Origin: an uncultured Olsenella sp.
Lineage (GTDB): Bacteria > Actinomycetota > Coriobacteriia > Coriobacteriales > Atopobiaceae
NCBI GenBank assembly: GCA_934660915.1
Contig: CAKUIF010000001.1
Coordinates: 62,001 to 126,000 of the forward strand
Reading direction: 5' to 3'
Length of the DNA: 64,000 bases
Made by a program: the position numbers and the translations under genes. Position 1 is the stretch's first letter. Each line of letters starts with the position of its first letter. The notes below the pieces were generated by a model. The model was not told the DNA's origin. It saw only the letters and a program-made list of their open reading frames with translations, and did not search any database. Positions 32,578 to 41,906 of this stretch are shown here, one piece after another.

Positions 32578-34167
32578 GCGGCGCGGCCCACGGTCACGGC
32601 CGCGGTCGTTGCGCAGGCGCGCGCCGGGGTCGTCGTTCAGGTTGATGCGCTCATAGCCGCCCGAAGGCCGCCTCGCGCCGGCGTCTCGCCCGCGATCGCC
32701 GCGCACCCGCGGCCCCGCGCCCGCACCCGGCCGCGGCCTTGAGCCCTGCGCGCGCCCGCCGCCGACCACGGTGAAGCCGCGCTCTGCGCCCGCCGAGCCG
32801 ACGCCGCCGTACCTGCCACCGCCCCGCTCGGAGCGCAGGGTCGGCTCGCCGACGAACGAGAGCCCGGGGTCGCCCTCCTCGGCTCCGGAGTAGCGACGCA
32901 TCCCGCGGCGCCTGCGGTCATGGTCGGTCTCGGGCAGCGACGAGTGCCTGGACACCGAGACGAGCATGCCGACGAACATGAGGCACGCCATGATCGACGA
33001 GCCGCCGTACGACAGAAACGGCAGCGGCTTGCCCGAAAGCGGAATGATCTTGAGCACGCCGCACACGTTGACGAACATCTGGATGATGATGAGCGACGTG
33101 CAGCCGCACGCGATGAGCCGGCCCGAGAGGTCGGAGGCGTACTTGGCGATGCGGAACCCCGCCCAGGCGAAGACCACGAAGCCCGCGATCACGCCGAGCG
33201 TGCCCACCAGGCCGCACTCCTCGCCGACGACGGCGAAGATGAAGTCGTTGTGCGCCATGGGCAGGTACGCGTACTTCTGCTTCGAGAAGCCGATGCCCAC
33301 GCCAAAGAGCCCGCCCGAGCCGAACGCGTAGAAGCCCTGGATGATCTGGTACGAGTCGCCGAGCTCGTCGTCCCAAGGGTTGAGGAAGGTCTGGATACGC
33401 GACAGCGCGTAGTCCTGCGTGAGCGAGTAGACGACGATGATGGTCGCAATCAACACAAGGGGTATCGCGATGGCGCGCAAATCAAGCCCAGCCACGAACA
33501 GCATGATGAAGATGGTCAGCACGATGATGACCGTCGTGCCCTTATCGGGCTGAAGGACGATAAGGCCGAGCGGCAGCACAACGCCGGCAGCCGCGAACTT
33601 AGCGAGCTCCTCGTTGCGCATATTCCTATCGACGACCCAGCTCTGGATAAGCGACGCGGCGACGATCACGATGGCGACCTTCGCGAACTCGGACGGCTGG
33701 AGCTGCAAGGGGCCGAGCTTGATCCAGCGCGACGCGCCGTAGGTGTTGTTCGAGAAGCCCGGCACGTACACGAGCACGAGCGCGAGAATCATCAACACAA
33801 TGACCGCGGTCAGGTGGTCGCGCGACAACGCGTGGTAGTCGACCCTGGCGATGGCCACCGCGAGGATGACGCCGATCGCGGCAAACCCCAGCTGGCGCTT
33901 GACGTAGTACGCCGCGTCGTAGTTGCACGCCTTGCTCGCGAGACAGGTGACCGAGGAGGCGGAGTAGATCATGAGCAGGCCGAAGCACACGAGGATGGCG
34001 GTCGCGGCCATGAGGATCAGCCGCGGCTTCATGAACCGCTCGGGCACGCCAAAGAGGCTCTTCTCGGCATTCTCGCGCCTGCCGGCACCGCGCCCGCCGC
34101 GTCCGCCGGAGGAGCGGGCATCGCGGGCGCTTCCGCCGAACAGGAAGCTGGGGAGCTGGGTCGCCAC
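32572..34167 (-). CDS. ftsW: Septal peptidoglycan glycosyltransferase FtsW
   Basis: A 531-residue SEDS polymerase that works with FtsI at the septum. About ten membrane helices lie between residues 45 and 410. Signature segments: SVTCLASKACNYDAAYYVKRQ, then PGFSNNTYGASRWIKLGPLQLQPSEFAKVA (catalytic Asp region in LQPDKGTT), and SGKPLPFLSYGGSSIMACL near the C-terminal end. The cytoplasmic tail of about 115 residues is Arg/Gly-rich and unusually long. The stop codon lies inside array L3. The start is 3 bp from the murD stop. Confidence 0.95.
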   Translation of the reverse strand: MATQLPSFLFGGSARDARSSGGRGGRGAGRRENAEKSLFGVPERFMKPRLILMAATAILVCFGLLMIYSASSVTCLASKACNYDAAYYVKRQLGFAAIGVILAVAIARVDYHALSRDHLTAVIVLMILALVLVYVPGFSNNTYGASRWIKLGPLQLQPSEFAKVAIVIVAASLIQSWVVDRNMRNEELAKFAAAGVVLPLGLIVLQPDKGTTVIIVLTIFIMLFVAGLDLRAIAIPLVLIATIIVVYSLTQDYALSRIQTFLNPWDDELGDSYQIIQGFYAFGSGGLFGVGIGFSKQKYAYLPMAHNDFIFAVVGEECGLVGTLGVIAGFVVFAWAGFRIAKYASDLSGRLIACGCTSLIIIQMFVNVCGVLKIIPLSGKPLPFLSYGGSSIMACLMFVGMLVSVSRHSSLPETDHDRRRRGMRRYSGAEEGDPGLSFVGEPTLRSERGGGRYGGVGSAGAERGFTVVGGGRAQGSRPRPGAGAGPRVRGDRGRDAGARRPSGGYERINLNDDPGARLRNDRGRDRGPRRR

Positions 34168-34170
34168 GCG

Positions 34171-35586
34171 CTACTCCCCCTTCGAGGCCAGGCCGGCCAC
34201 GAGGGACTTGAACAGGCGGCCGCGCTCGGCCATGTTGGAGAACTCGTCGAACGACGAGCACGCGGGCGAGAGGAGCACGGTGTTGCCGGGCTCGGCGGCC
34301 GCGACGGCGGCGTCGAACGCGTCGCGCAGGTGCTCAGCGGAAACCACGCGCAGATCGGAGCCGGTGGCGGCAATCTCGTCCTCGAGCGCGCGGGCGATGC
34401 GGGGGCCCGCCGCGCCGAAGCACACGGCCACGCGGGCCTCGCGGCAGCAGGCCGCGGCGAGGCTTCCCAGGTCGGTGCCCTTGTCGTGCCCGCCAAGAAG
34501 GACGACAACCGACTTGGGCGTGAACGCCGTGAGCGCCTTCTCGACGGAGTCGGTGTTCGTGGCCTTGGAGTCGTTCACGAAGTGGACGCCCGCGACCTCG
34601 CCGCAGGGCTCGATGCGGTGCTCGATCGGGCTGAAGCTCGTAAGGCCGCGCGCCACGACGTCTTCGCCCACGCCGACGAACAGCGCGAGCGCGGAGGCCG
34701 CCAGGGCGTTCTCCCAGTTGTGGCTACCGCGGATCTTCAGGTTGTCGGCGCTCCCGAGGTCGTGCTCCACCCCGTCCAGGCGGACGACGAGCCTATCGCC
34801 TCGGACGAAGGCGGCATCGCGGCCGCCGAGCTCGCGGTCGATGGACAGCTCGCAGACGCGCAGGCCGCGCTGGGCGCAGCGCACCGCGACGGCGCGGCAC
34901 CAGTCGTCGTCCATCGAGACGACGGCGAGGTCGCCGGCGCCCATGTTGGCGAAGACCTTCTCCTTGGCGGCGGCGTAGGCCTCCATGGAGCCGTGCCACT
35001 CGATGTGGTCGGGCGTGACGTTGAGCAGCGCCGCCGCGCGCGGGTGGAGCCGCGCGGTCTCGGCGAGCTGGAAACTCGAGAGCTCGGCCACGAGCCAGCC
35101 GCCCTCGGGACGATGGCCGACCTCGCCGACGCAGAGCACGCCGATGTTGCCCACGGACTCGGCCGCGCGGCCGTCCTCGTGGAGCAGGTGCGTGGTGAGC
35201 GAGGTCGTGGTTGTCTTGCCGTTCGTGCCGGTGACGGCTATCCAGTTGCTCGGGCTCTCGCGGAAGGCGAGCTCGGGCTCGCCGATAATCTCGGCGCTCG
35301 CGGCCGCGGCGGCGCGGAAAAAGGCGCTCTTCTCGGGGATGCCGGGCGAAGCGACGGCGAGGTCGAAGGCTCCCTCCACGTCCTCGGTGCCGAGCACGCA
35401 GCGCACGCCCATCCCCTCGAGGGCCCGCGTAGCGTCGCACTCCTCGGAGCGCGCGCCGCCGTAGAGCGTGACGGAGTCGACGCGCCCGGCGGGGAGACCG
35501 GCGAGGTAGCGGCAAATGCCCTCTCCCGTCTTGCCGATGCCAAGGACGAGTACGTCTCCGAGCTTCTCTGTGTTCGTGCAGGCCAT
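34171..35586 (-). CDS. murD: UDP-N-acetylmuramoylalanine--D-glutamate ligase
   Basis: A 471-residue Mur ligase that adds D-Glu to UDP-MurNAc-Ala. The N-terminal GIGKTGEGICRYLAG precedes the ATP loop VTGTNGKTTTTSLTTHLL near 135. VTPDHIEWHGSMEAYAAAKEKVF and the C-terminal HRIEPCGEVAGVHFVNDSKATNTDSV are typical of MurD. ATG at 35586 has only a weak AAGAG site. Mid-cluster position between mraY and ftsW supports the call. Confidence 0.96.
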   Translation of the reverse strand: MACTNTEKLGDVLVLGIGKTGEGICRYLAGLPAGRVDSVTLYGGARSEECDATRALEGMGVRCVLGTEDVEGAFDLAVASPGIPEKSAFFRAAAAASAEIIGEPELAFRESPSNWIAVTGTNGKTTTTSLTTHLLHEDGRAAESVGNIGVLCVGEVGHRPEGGWLVAELSSFQLAETARLHPRAAALLNVTPDHIEWHGSMEAYAAAKEKVFANMGAGDLAVVSMDDDWCRAVAVRCAQRGLRVCELSIDRELGGRDAAFVRGDRLVVRLDGVEHDLGSADNLKIRGSHNWENALAASALALFVGVGEDVVARGLTSFSPIEHRIEPCGEVAGVHFVNDSKATNTDSVEKALTAFTPKSVVVLLGGHDKGTDLGSLAAACCREARVAVCFGAAGPRIARALEDEIAATGSDLRVVSAEHLRDAFDAAVAAAEPGNTVLLSPACSSFDEFSNMAERGRLFKSLVAGLASKGE

Positions 35587-35706
35587 GCTCTTGCGCTTTC
35601 TCTTGCGGTGCGGTGCGGTCCCTTGAGGCGGGCTAGCTGCAAAGAAGTACCGGGCCAAAGGCGCCTGGGCACTTCTTGCCAACGTCCTTCTTTGCGGCGG
35701 GCGAGC

Positions 35707-36735
35707 CTACCCGAGCTGGAAGTATAGGGCGAAGCCCAGCGTCGCGAACGCGGCCGAGACGATCCAGAAACGCGTGACGACCTTTGTCTCTGCCCAGCCC
35801 TTCTTTTCGAAGTGGTGGTGGATCGGGCTCATGAGGAAGACACGCTTGCCGGTGGTCTTGAAGCTCACGACCTGGATGATGACGGAGAGCGCCTCGCAGA
35901 CAAACAGGCCGCCCATGATCAGCGAGGTGACCTCGGTCTTTGTGAGGACGGCGAGCGCGGCCAGGGCGGCGCCGAGCGCGAGCGACCCCGTGTCGCCCAT
36001 AAAGATGGACGCCGGGTTGCAGTTGTGCCAGAGGAAGCCGACGCACGCGCCGGCGATTGCGGCGGCGAAGATGGCGAGGTTGATCTCGTCGTAGCGGAAG
36101 GCGACCATGGCCATCATGAGCATGACCACCATCGTGCAGCCGCCCGCAAGGCCGTCGAGGCCGTCGGTGAGGTTGACCGAGTTCGAGAGGCCCGCCATGA
36201 GGAGGAACACGAACACGAGGTAGAGCCAGGGGATCTGGATGCCGCCGGCGATGGGCAGCGTCGTGGTGAGGACGCCCAGGTCGATGGCCGCGCCGCCCGG
36301 GAAGCGGATGACGGCGTCGATGCCCACCCAGTTGACGGCGGCCAGGCAAAACGCCACCGAGATCGTGATGAGGCCGGCCATCTTCTGCGACGGCGTGAGG
36401 CCGAGCGAGCGCTTGTGGGCCACGGACTCGATGTCGTCGAGCAGGCCGAGGGATCCGGTGGCCAGCGTGGCGAGCACCGCGACGATGAGGTCGGGCGTCC
36501 ACTTGGCAAGAAGCGCGACCGTGAGCACCACGCCGGCGAGGATGATGACGCCGCCCATGGTGGGCGTGCCCTGCTTGACGAGGTGGCTCTGCGGGCCGTC
36601 GGCGCGGATCTGCTGGCCGATGCCGTCCTTCTTGAGCAGTCGGATGAAGGGGGGCATGGCGAGGCCTGTCACGATGGCCGCCACGGCGATGGCGATGAAT
36701 ACCTGGTACGTGGGGTATGCGGGGTTGCCGATCAT
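35707..36735 (-). CDS. mraY: Phospho-N-acetylmuramoyl-pentapeptide transferase
   Basis: A 342-residue integral membrane enzyme transferring phospho-MurNAc-pentapeptide to undecaprenyl phosphate (lipid I synthesis). It has GTPTMGGVIILAG near 50, the catalytic LGLLDDIESVAHKRSLGLTPSQK (DD pair near 100), NLTDGLDGLAGGC near 190, FMGDTGSLALGA near 240 and the C-terminal MSPIHHHFEKKGW. The 120-bp gap to murD (35587-35706) holds no gene, only CTTCTT-type motifs in inverted orientation. Confidence 0.97.
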   Translation of the reverse strand: MIGNPAYPTYQVFIAIAVAAIVTGLAMPPFIRLLKKDGIGQQIRADGPQSHLVKQGTPTMGGVIILAGVVLTVALLAKWTPDLIVAVLATLATGSLGLLDDIESVAHKRSLGLTPSQKMAGLITISVAFCLAAVNWVGIDAVIRFPGGAAIDLGVLTTTLPIAGGIQIPWLYLVFVFLLMAGLSNSVNLTDGLDGLAGGCTMVVMLMMAMVAFRYDEINLAIFAAAIAGACVGFLWHNCNPASIFMGDTGSLALGAALAALAVLTKTEVTSLIMGGLFVCEALSVIIQVVSFKTTGKRVFLMSPIHHHFEKKGWAETKVVTRFWIVSAAFATLGFALYFQLG

Positions 36736-38184
36736 TTAAGCAAGAACCTCCTTGGCAAAGCGGTCGAGGCCCTCTGAGCGCGAGGCCTTGACGAGGACGA
36801 GGTCGCCGGCGGAAAAGGCCGGCTTCAAGGCCGCCACGGCGTCGTCGACCGTCGCGAAGCGGTGGACGGCGTCCTCCGAGGCGCCCATGGTGCGGGCGGC
36901 GTCGGCCATGACGTCGGCAAGGTGGCCGCCGATGAAGACGAGCATGTCGAGCCCCTTGGCCGCGGCATAGGCGCCGGTGTAGCCGTGGAGCTTCTCCTCC
37001 TCGGCGCCGAGCTCGCCCATCTGGCCGAGGACGGCGACGCGACGGCCCTCGCAGGCCATCGTGGAGAGGATATCGAGCGAGGAGGCCATGGAGTTCGGCG
37101 CGGCGTTGTAGGAGTCGTCGATCACGCGGACGCCGGCGGCAGAGGCGCGCACGTCGAGGCGCAGGGCGGTGTGCTCCATGCACTCGATGGCGTCGGTCGC
37201 GGCATCGCGGTCGGCGCCGGCGCGCCAGATGAGCGCGAGCGCGATCAGGAAGTCGTCGACGACCTTGCGGCCGGGGAGGTTGAGCGTGACCTCGCGGCTC
37301 CAGCCGTCGGCGCAGCTCACGGTGAAGCTAGGCAGGCCCTCCTCGTCAAGGCGCACGTCGCAGGCGCGCACGGCGTCGCCCTCGCGGGTGCCCACGAGCT
37401 CGACTGCCACGCCGGCGGGGCGCGCGAAGCCGTCCGCGATGTATGGCGTGAGGTCGCAGGCCGACGGCATCACAAGGGTGCGGGCTACGTCGCCGGCGCC
37501 CGCGCCGGAGTCGCGCATCTGGGCGCAAACCTCGGCCTTCGCTCGGGCGATGTTCTCTCGGCTGCCGAGGATGCCGATGTGGGAGGTGCCGATGGTGGTC
37601 ACGCAGGCGAGCGCAGGCGAGCAGGCGCCGGCCAGGCGGGAGATCTCGCCGGGGTGGTTCATACCGAGCTCGCAGACGACGACCTCGGAGTCCTCCGGGG
37701 CGGCGAGCAGCGTGAGCGGCATGCCGATGAGATTGTTGAGGTTGCCGGCGGTGGCGTGGGTGCGGCGCACGGCGCCGAAGCCGGCGCGCAGCATGTCCTT
37801 CGTGGTGGTCTTGCCCACAGATCCCGTGACGCCCACGACGAGCCACTCGGGGTGGCGGCGGCGCTGCTCGGCGGCGAGCGCCAGCAGGAACGCCTCGCAG
37901 TCGTCGTCCTTGGCGCGCAGGACGGAGGCGCCGGCAGCGGCGCAGGCCGCAAGCGCGTCGGGGGCCACCTCGGCCGAGGCCACCACGGCGGCGGCGCCGG
38001 TCTTTGCGGCGGCGGCGAGGTAGGCGTTGCCGTCGACCTTCTCGCCGGCGAAGGCGACGAAGATCGTCCCCTCCGTGGCCTGGCGTGAGTCGATCACGGC
38101 GTCGCCGGCGATGTCCCGATTGCCCTCGTGCACGAGCTCGGCCCCGGTGGCCTCGGCGATTTCTGTGGCTTGGATGCGAATCAT
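36736..38184 (-). CDS. murF: UDP-N-acetylmuramoyl-tripeptide--D-Ala-D-Ala ligase
   Basis: A 482-residue Mur ligase joining D-Ala-D-Ala to the tripeptide precursor. The N-terminal domain (FVAFAGEKVDGNAYLAAAAKTGAAAVVA) precedes the ATP loop VTGSVGKTTTKDMLRAGF near 120. ELGMNHPGEISRLAGACSP is typical, and the C-terminal domain has VIDDSYNAAPNSMASSLDIL. ATG at 38184 follows AGGAGG. Stop and mraY start adjoin. No murE lies between this gene and ftsI, unlike most dcw clusters. Confidence 0.96.
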   Translation of the reverse strand: MIRIQATEIAEATGAELVHEGNRDIAGDAVIDSRQATEGTIFVAFAGEKVDGNAYLAAAAKTGAAAVVASAEVAPDALAACAAAGASVLRAKDDDCEAFLLALAAEQRRRHPEWLVVGVTGSVGKTTTKDMLRAGFGAVRRTHATAGNLNNLIGMPLTLLAAPEDSEVVVCELGMNHPGEISRLAGACSPALACVTTIGTSHIGILGSRENIARAKAEVCAQMRDSGAGAGDVARTLVMPSACDLTPYIADGFARPAGVAVELVGTREGDAVRACDVRLDEEGLPSFTVSCADGWSREVTLNLPGRKVVDDFLIALALIWRAGADRDAATDAIECMEHTALRLDVRASAAGVRVIDDSYNAAPNSMASSLDILSTMACEGRRVAVLGQMGELGAEEEKLHGYTGAYAAAKGLDMLVFIGGHLADVMADAARTMGASEDAVHRFATVDDAVAALKPAFSAGDLVLVKASRSEGLDRFAKEVLA

Positions 38185-38192
38185 AGCCCCTC

Positions 38193-40028
38193 CTAGTTGG
38201 ACGTGGCGGCGGGCGCGACGCCCAGAATGGTGACGGATTGCTGCATGACGTCGTGGAAGACGTTGGCAGCCGAGACGGCGGCGAGGTACGGGATGCCGTT
38301 CAGGCCGGCGTACACGAGGACCTCGGGGTCGTCGGCGTTGGCGAAGCCGCACAGCGAGGCGACGAAGTGGTTCTCTTTGTAGCCGCCCTCCTCGTCGGCC
38401 TGCTCGCCCGTGCCTGTCTTGCCGGCGATGTCGTAGCCCTCGACCTGGCCCAAGGCTCCGGAGCCGTCGAGCATGACCGAGCGCATCATGTCGGTCTCCT
38501 CGTCGGCGGTCTTCTTCGAGACGATCCTCTCGCCCGCCGGCCACTCGACCTCCTCGCCCGCCTTGGACACGAGGAAGTGGGGCGTGGTGGGGACGCCGTC
38601 GTTGGCCACGGCGCCGTAGGCGCGCACGATCTGCACGAGCGGGATGGCGAGGCCCTGGCCGAACGCCATGGAGCCCGCCGTCGAGCCGTCGTAGTCGTTG
38701 TAGCTCTTCACGATGCCGGTGGCCTCGCCGGGGAAGTCGATGCCGGTCTTCTGGCCGATGCCGAACTTCTCGACGCCGTCGGCGAAGCGCTTGGCGCCGA
38801 TGATGTTCTGCACGTAGTAGGCCATGGCGACGTTCGAGGATTGAGCGATGGCGTAATCGACCGACATGTCGAGCTCATAGTCGCGGCCGTCGTCGTCGTG
38901 GACGTAGGAGTCGCCCACAAGGATCTCGGCGGGGATGGTGAAGGTCGAGTCCTTGGTAAACAGGCCGTCCTCGATGCCGATCGCGGTGGTGAGTACCTTG
39001 AAGACCGAGCCCGGCTCGTAGGAGTCGGTCACGAGCTTCAGGTTGAGCGACGAGGCATCGGTGATGTTGGAGAAGTCGGGCAGCGGGGTCGATGCCGCGG
39101 CGTAGACCTCGCCGGTCTTGGGGTTGGTGACCATGACCGAGCCGGACTCCGCCTCATAGGTCTTCGCGGCCTCGGAGATGATCTTCTCGCACTCGTCCTG
39201 CAGGTCGATGTCGATGGACAGCACGATGTCGGTGCCGTTGCGCGCGGCGATGGTGTCCGAGACGCCGCCGGCGATGGGCATGCCGTTACCGCTCGCCTCG
39301 TAGACGCGCTGGCCGTCCTCGCCCCTGAGGATGTCATCGTAGTAGTACTCGAGGCCCGAGAGCGCGGCGCCGTCCTGGTTCACGTAGCCGAGGATCTGGG
39401 CGGCCGTCGTGCCGTAGGGGTAGACGCGCTTGGTGTCGGTCTCGTAATAGACGCCCGAAAGGCCGCGCTCTTCGAGCTTCTGCTCGATGGCGTCTGCCTG
39501 CGAGACGTCGACGCGGCGAGCCAGGTAGGCATAGCGGGTGTTTTCGCGCTTCAGGGCCTCGAGGTAGGTGTCGCGCTCGCCGCCGAGCACCTCGACGAGC
39601 ACGTCGGCGATGTCCTCCGCCGCCCCGTCGGAGGTCTTGGAGGTCTTGCCGTTCTCGTCCTTGACGGTCTTCTGCAGGACCGTCGGGTCGCAGACCACGT
39701 CCTTGCAGTCGACGCTGATGGCGAGCACGTTGCCGTTGCGGTCGTAGATGGTGCCGCGCTTGGCGTTTAGGACGACGACGTTCGTGCGCCGGTCCTCGGC
39801 GCGGCGGGCGAGGTTGGGGGCGTCGACGACCTGCAGCCAGATGAGGTTTAAGGCAATAAGGACGAACACGGCGCCGAAAGCCGCGAGCAGAAGGCGCAGC
39901 TTGGGCTCGTCGTCCGCGACGTCCGCGGCACCTGCCGGCCGAAAACGCGAGCGGGAGGCCGCTTCATAAGAGGCCTCCGGCATGCGACGACCGCCTTGGC
40001 GGCGGTTATTTCTATCTCTTCTATCCAC
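38193..40028 (-). CDS. ftsI: FtsI-type penicillin-binding protein (class B transpeptidase)
   Basis: A 611-residue class B PBP that cross-links septal peptidoglycan together with FtsW. One N-terminal membrane helix (LRLLLAAFGAVFVLIALNLIWLQVV, about 44-68), then the dimerisation domain starting AKRGTIYDRNGNVLA. The transpeptidase has YEPGSVFKVLTTA (SxxK Ser near 345), AQSSNVAMAYY (SSN) and DIAGKTGTGEQA (KTG near 550). No PASTA repeats. The GTG at 40028 is taken as start; ATG at 39983 is an alternative and neither has a strong site. Confidence 0.93.
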   Translation of the reverse strand: MDRRDRNNRRQGGRRMPEASYEAASRSRFRPAGAADVADDEPKLRLLLAAFGAVFVLIALNLIWLQVVDAPNLARRAEDRRTNVVVLNAKRGTIYDRNGNVLAISVDCKDVVCDPTVLQKTVKDENGKTSKTSDGAAEDIADVLVEVLGGERDTYLEALKRENTRYAYLARRVDVSQADAIEQKLEERGLSGVYYETDTKRVYPYGTTAAQILGYVNQDGAALSGLEYYYDDILRGEDGQRVYEASGNGMPIAGGVSDTIAARNGTDIVLSIDIDLQDECEKIISEAAKTYEAESGSVMVTNPKTGEVYAAASTPLPDFSNITDASSLNLKLVTDSYEPGSVFKVLTTAIGIEDGLFTKDSTFTIPAEILVGDSYVHDDDGRDYELDMSVDYAIAQSSNVAMAYYVQNIIGAKRFADGVEKFGIGQKTGIDFPGEATGIVKSYNDYDGSTAGSMAFGQGLAIPLVQIVRAYGAVANDGVPTTPHFLVSKAGEEVEWPAGERIVSKKTADEETDMMRSVMLDGSGALGQVEGYDIAGKTGTGEQADEEGGYKENHFVASLCGFANADDPEVLVYAGLNGIPYLAAVSAANVFHDVMQQSVTILGVAPAATSN

Positions 40029-40039
40029 GGGGTAGAAGT

Positions 40040-40681
40040 CTACGCCACGTCGGCGTAGGCACCGCCCGCGGAAACGGTCTGCGCAGCATCCCCATTAGCC
40101 TCGACGACGGAGGCGGCGAAGGCGTACGGGTCGGCGGCATCGGCAAGAAGCCCTTTGCCGGAGGTCGACGCCTGGGCGGCGGACACGGCGGCGGCGGACT
40201 CCTCGGCGGCCTTCTCCTGTGCGGCCGCGTCTGCCGCGGCCCGCTCCTGGGCAGCCTGCTCCTGGGCGGCGGCGTCGCCCACCTTGACGTCCATGGCGTC
40301 GTTGGAGAGGGCCATGCCGTAGTTCTGGGTGGCGATGCGCGAGATGCGGGAGTTGCTCGAAAGGACGGCGCGCTCGATCTTGAGGTCGTCGTTCAGGTTC
40401 TTGGCGTCGGTGACCTGGTCGCTCAGCGTCTCGTTGGCGTTGAGCGCCATGACGGCGGCGGAGCTCAGGCACACGCGGACGAGGCCGAGCAGGATGAGGA
40501 CGGCGGCGATGACGAGGACGTTGCGGACGTTGGCGACGAACTCAGGCGAGACTCCGCGGCGGGCGCGGGCATCGAGGCCACCGCCGGGCAGGACCTCGAA
40601 CGGGGTCTCCTGCGAGCGCTCCTCGGGGACGAAGTTCCCCGCGTAGTTCATGTTGAGAGCCTCAGAGCCCTGGTACCTCAT
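40040..40681 (-). CDS. ftsL: FtsL-like division protein
   Basis: A 213-residue bitopic protein in the ftsL position (between rsmH and ftsI). A cytoplasmic N-terminus of about 50 residues precedes one membrane helix (VRNVLVIAAVLILLGLVRVCLSS). A short coiled coil (ALNANETLSDQVTDAKNLNDDLKIERAVLS) leads to SRISRIATQNYGMALS, the FtsL/DivIC-type end of the leucine zipper. The remaining 90 residues are Ala-rich and probably disordered. ATG at 40681 follows GAGGA. FtsL proteins are poorly conserved, so the symbol rests mainly on topology and place. Confidence 0.8.
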   Translation of the reverse strand: MRYQGSEALNMNYAGNFVPEERSQETPFEVLPGGGLDARARRGVSPEFVANVRNVLVIAAVLILLGLVRVCLSSAAVMALNANETLSDQVTDAKNLNDDLKIERAVLSSNSRISRIATQNYGMALSNDAMDVKVGDAAAQEQAAQERAAADAAAQEKAAEESAAAVSAAQASTSGKGLLADAADPYAFAASVVEANGDAAQTVSAGGAYADVA

Positions 40682-40743
40682 GACGTCCTCGTGCCATTCT
40701 GCGGACAAGCCGCTGCGCATCCAATAGTGGGCAGGAAGCTGGG

Positions 40744-40778
40744 AACTTGAGGGTTGGCTGAAGGCCTACCCTCAAGTT
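40744..40778. other. Hairpin in the ftsL leader
   Basis: AACTTGAGGGT and ACCCTCAAGTT form an exact 11-bp stem about 65 bp upstream of the ftsL start. No U-run follows on the minus strand, so it is more likely an mRNA processing or stability hairpin than a terminator. Confidence 0.65.
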
Positions 40779-40808
40779 GCGGTTGAGCGTTCCTTAATAT
40801 TGGTCAAT

Positions 40809-40885
40809 AGTTTGTTGATAGTTCGTTGATGCTTCGTTGGTGGTGCGTTTAAGCTGCGTTTTTGGTTCGTACTTGCTTCGTTTGT
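40809..40885. repeat. Seven tandem 11-bp repeats between rsmH and ftsL
   Basis: Seven contiguous 11-mers: AGTTTGTTGAT, AGTTCGTTGAT, GCTTCGTTGGT, GGTGCGTTTAA, GCTGCGTTTTT, GGTTCGTACTT, GCTTCGTTTGT. A decayed eighth follows. The consensus is roughly GSTTCGTTGAT, and the array is AT-richer than its surroundings. One repeat per helical turn suits cooperative protein binding; slippage is the other explanation. Confidence 0.8.
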
Positions 40886-40934
40886 GGTATGCATTCGGCC
40901 TTACGACCGGGTGCGCCGGGCTTGCGCTTCTCGG

Positions 40935-41894
40935 CTACGCGACGTCGAGCTTGACCGCCACGCGCGTGAGGGCGCTTCGCGACCTTGGGTTGGTCGCGAC
41001 CTCCTCGTCGGACGCAACGAGGGGCTTGCGGGTCTTGACCTTGAGTATCGGCACGTTCCCGCAGACACAAACGGGGAGATCGGGAGGGCAGGTGCACCCT
41101 TGCGAGAGCTCCGAGAAGACATGCTTGACGATGCGATCCTCAAGCGAGTGGTAAGCGATGACGCAGATCCTGCCGCCGGGGTTGGCCCAGCGAACCGCCG
41201 CCCTCAAGCCGCGGTCGAGTACGTCGAGCTCGTGGTTGACCTCGATGCGCAGGGCTTGGAAGGTCTTGCGCGCCGGGTGTCCGCCGCTGCGCCTCGCAGC
41301 CGCGGGGATTCCCTGCTTGATCACGTCCACGAGCTGGAGGGTGGTCTCGATGGGGGCCTTCTCTCGGGCCTCCACCACCTTCCGTGCGATGCGTGCGGCG
41401 AACTTCTCGTCGCCGTACACGCGCAGGATCCGGGTGAGGTCGGTTTCGTTGTAGTGGTTTATGACCTCTGCTGCGGTTAGGGTGTTGCTCCCCGAATCCA
41501 TGCGCATATCTAAGGGGGCGTCCTCGTGGAACGAGAATCCCCTCTCGGGAATATCGAGTTGCGGGCTGCTTACGCCCAAGTCAAAGAGGAAGCAATCGAC
41601 GCCGGGAACCTCCGCCTGGACAAGAAGGTCGTCCAAGTCTCCGAAGTTGCCTTTGAGGAACTTGTGCTCCGCTTGCGGGACCTCGCGCTCGAAGCGCTCG
41701 GCTGCCGCGGCGAGGGCCATGTCGTCCTGGTCGATGCCGATCGAGAGCCCTTCCGGGGCGATCTTCTTTGCCAGCTCCACCGAGTGTCCGGCGCCGCCTA
41801 GGGTGCAGTCGCACACGACGTCGCCCGGCTTCGGGTCGAGCTCGCGGAGAACCTCTTCTAGCATCACGGGTACGTGCTGATATCCAGTTGTCAA
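40935..41894 (-). CDS. rsmH: 16S rRNA (cytosine(1402)-N4)-methyltransferase
   Basis: A 319-residue SAM-dependent methyltransferase (MraW). YQHVPVMLEEVLREL opens the protein. The SAM site is DCTLGGAGHSVELAKKI near 33, followed by LFDLGVSSPQLDIPERGFSF, AARRSGGHPARKTFQALRIEVN, and CVIAYHSLEDRIVKHVF. A TTG start at 41892-41894 is preferred because AGGAGG lies 8 nt upstream; the GTG 9 nt before it overlaps that site. Second gene of the dcw cluster, 12 bp after mraZ. Confidence 0.96.
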   Translation of the reverse strand: MTTGYQHVPVMLEEVLRELDPKPGDVVCDCTLGGAGHSVELAKKIAPEGLSIGIDQDDMALAAAAERFEREVPQAEHKFLKGNFGDLDDLLVQAEVPGVDCFLFDLGVSSPQLDIPERGFSFHEDAPLDMRMDSGSNTLTAAEVINHYNETDLTRILRVYGDEKFAARIARKVVEAREKAPIETTLQLVDVIKQGIPAAARRSGGHPARKTFQALRIEVNHELDVLDRGLRAAVRWANPGGRICVIAYHSLEDRIVKHVFSELSQGCTCPPDLPVCVCGNVPILKVKTRKPLVASDEEVATNPRSRSALTRVAVKLDVA

Positions 41895-41906
41895 GTTCTC
41901 CACCTC

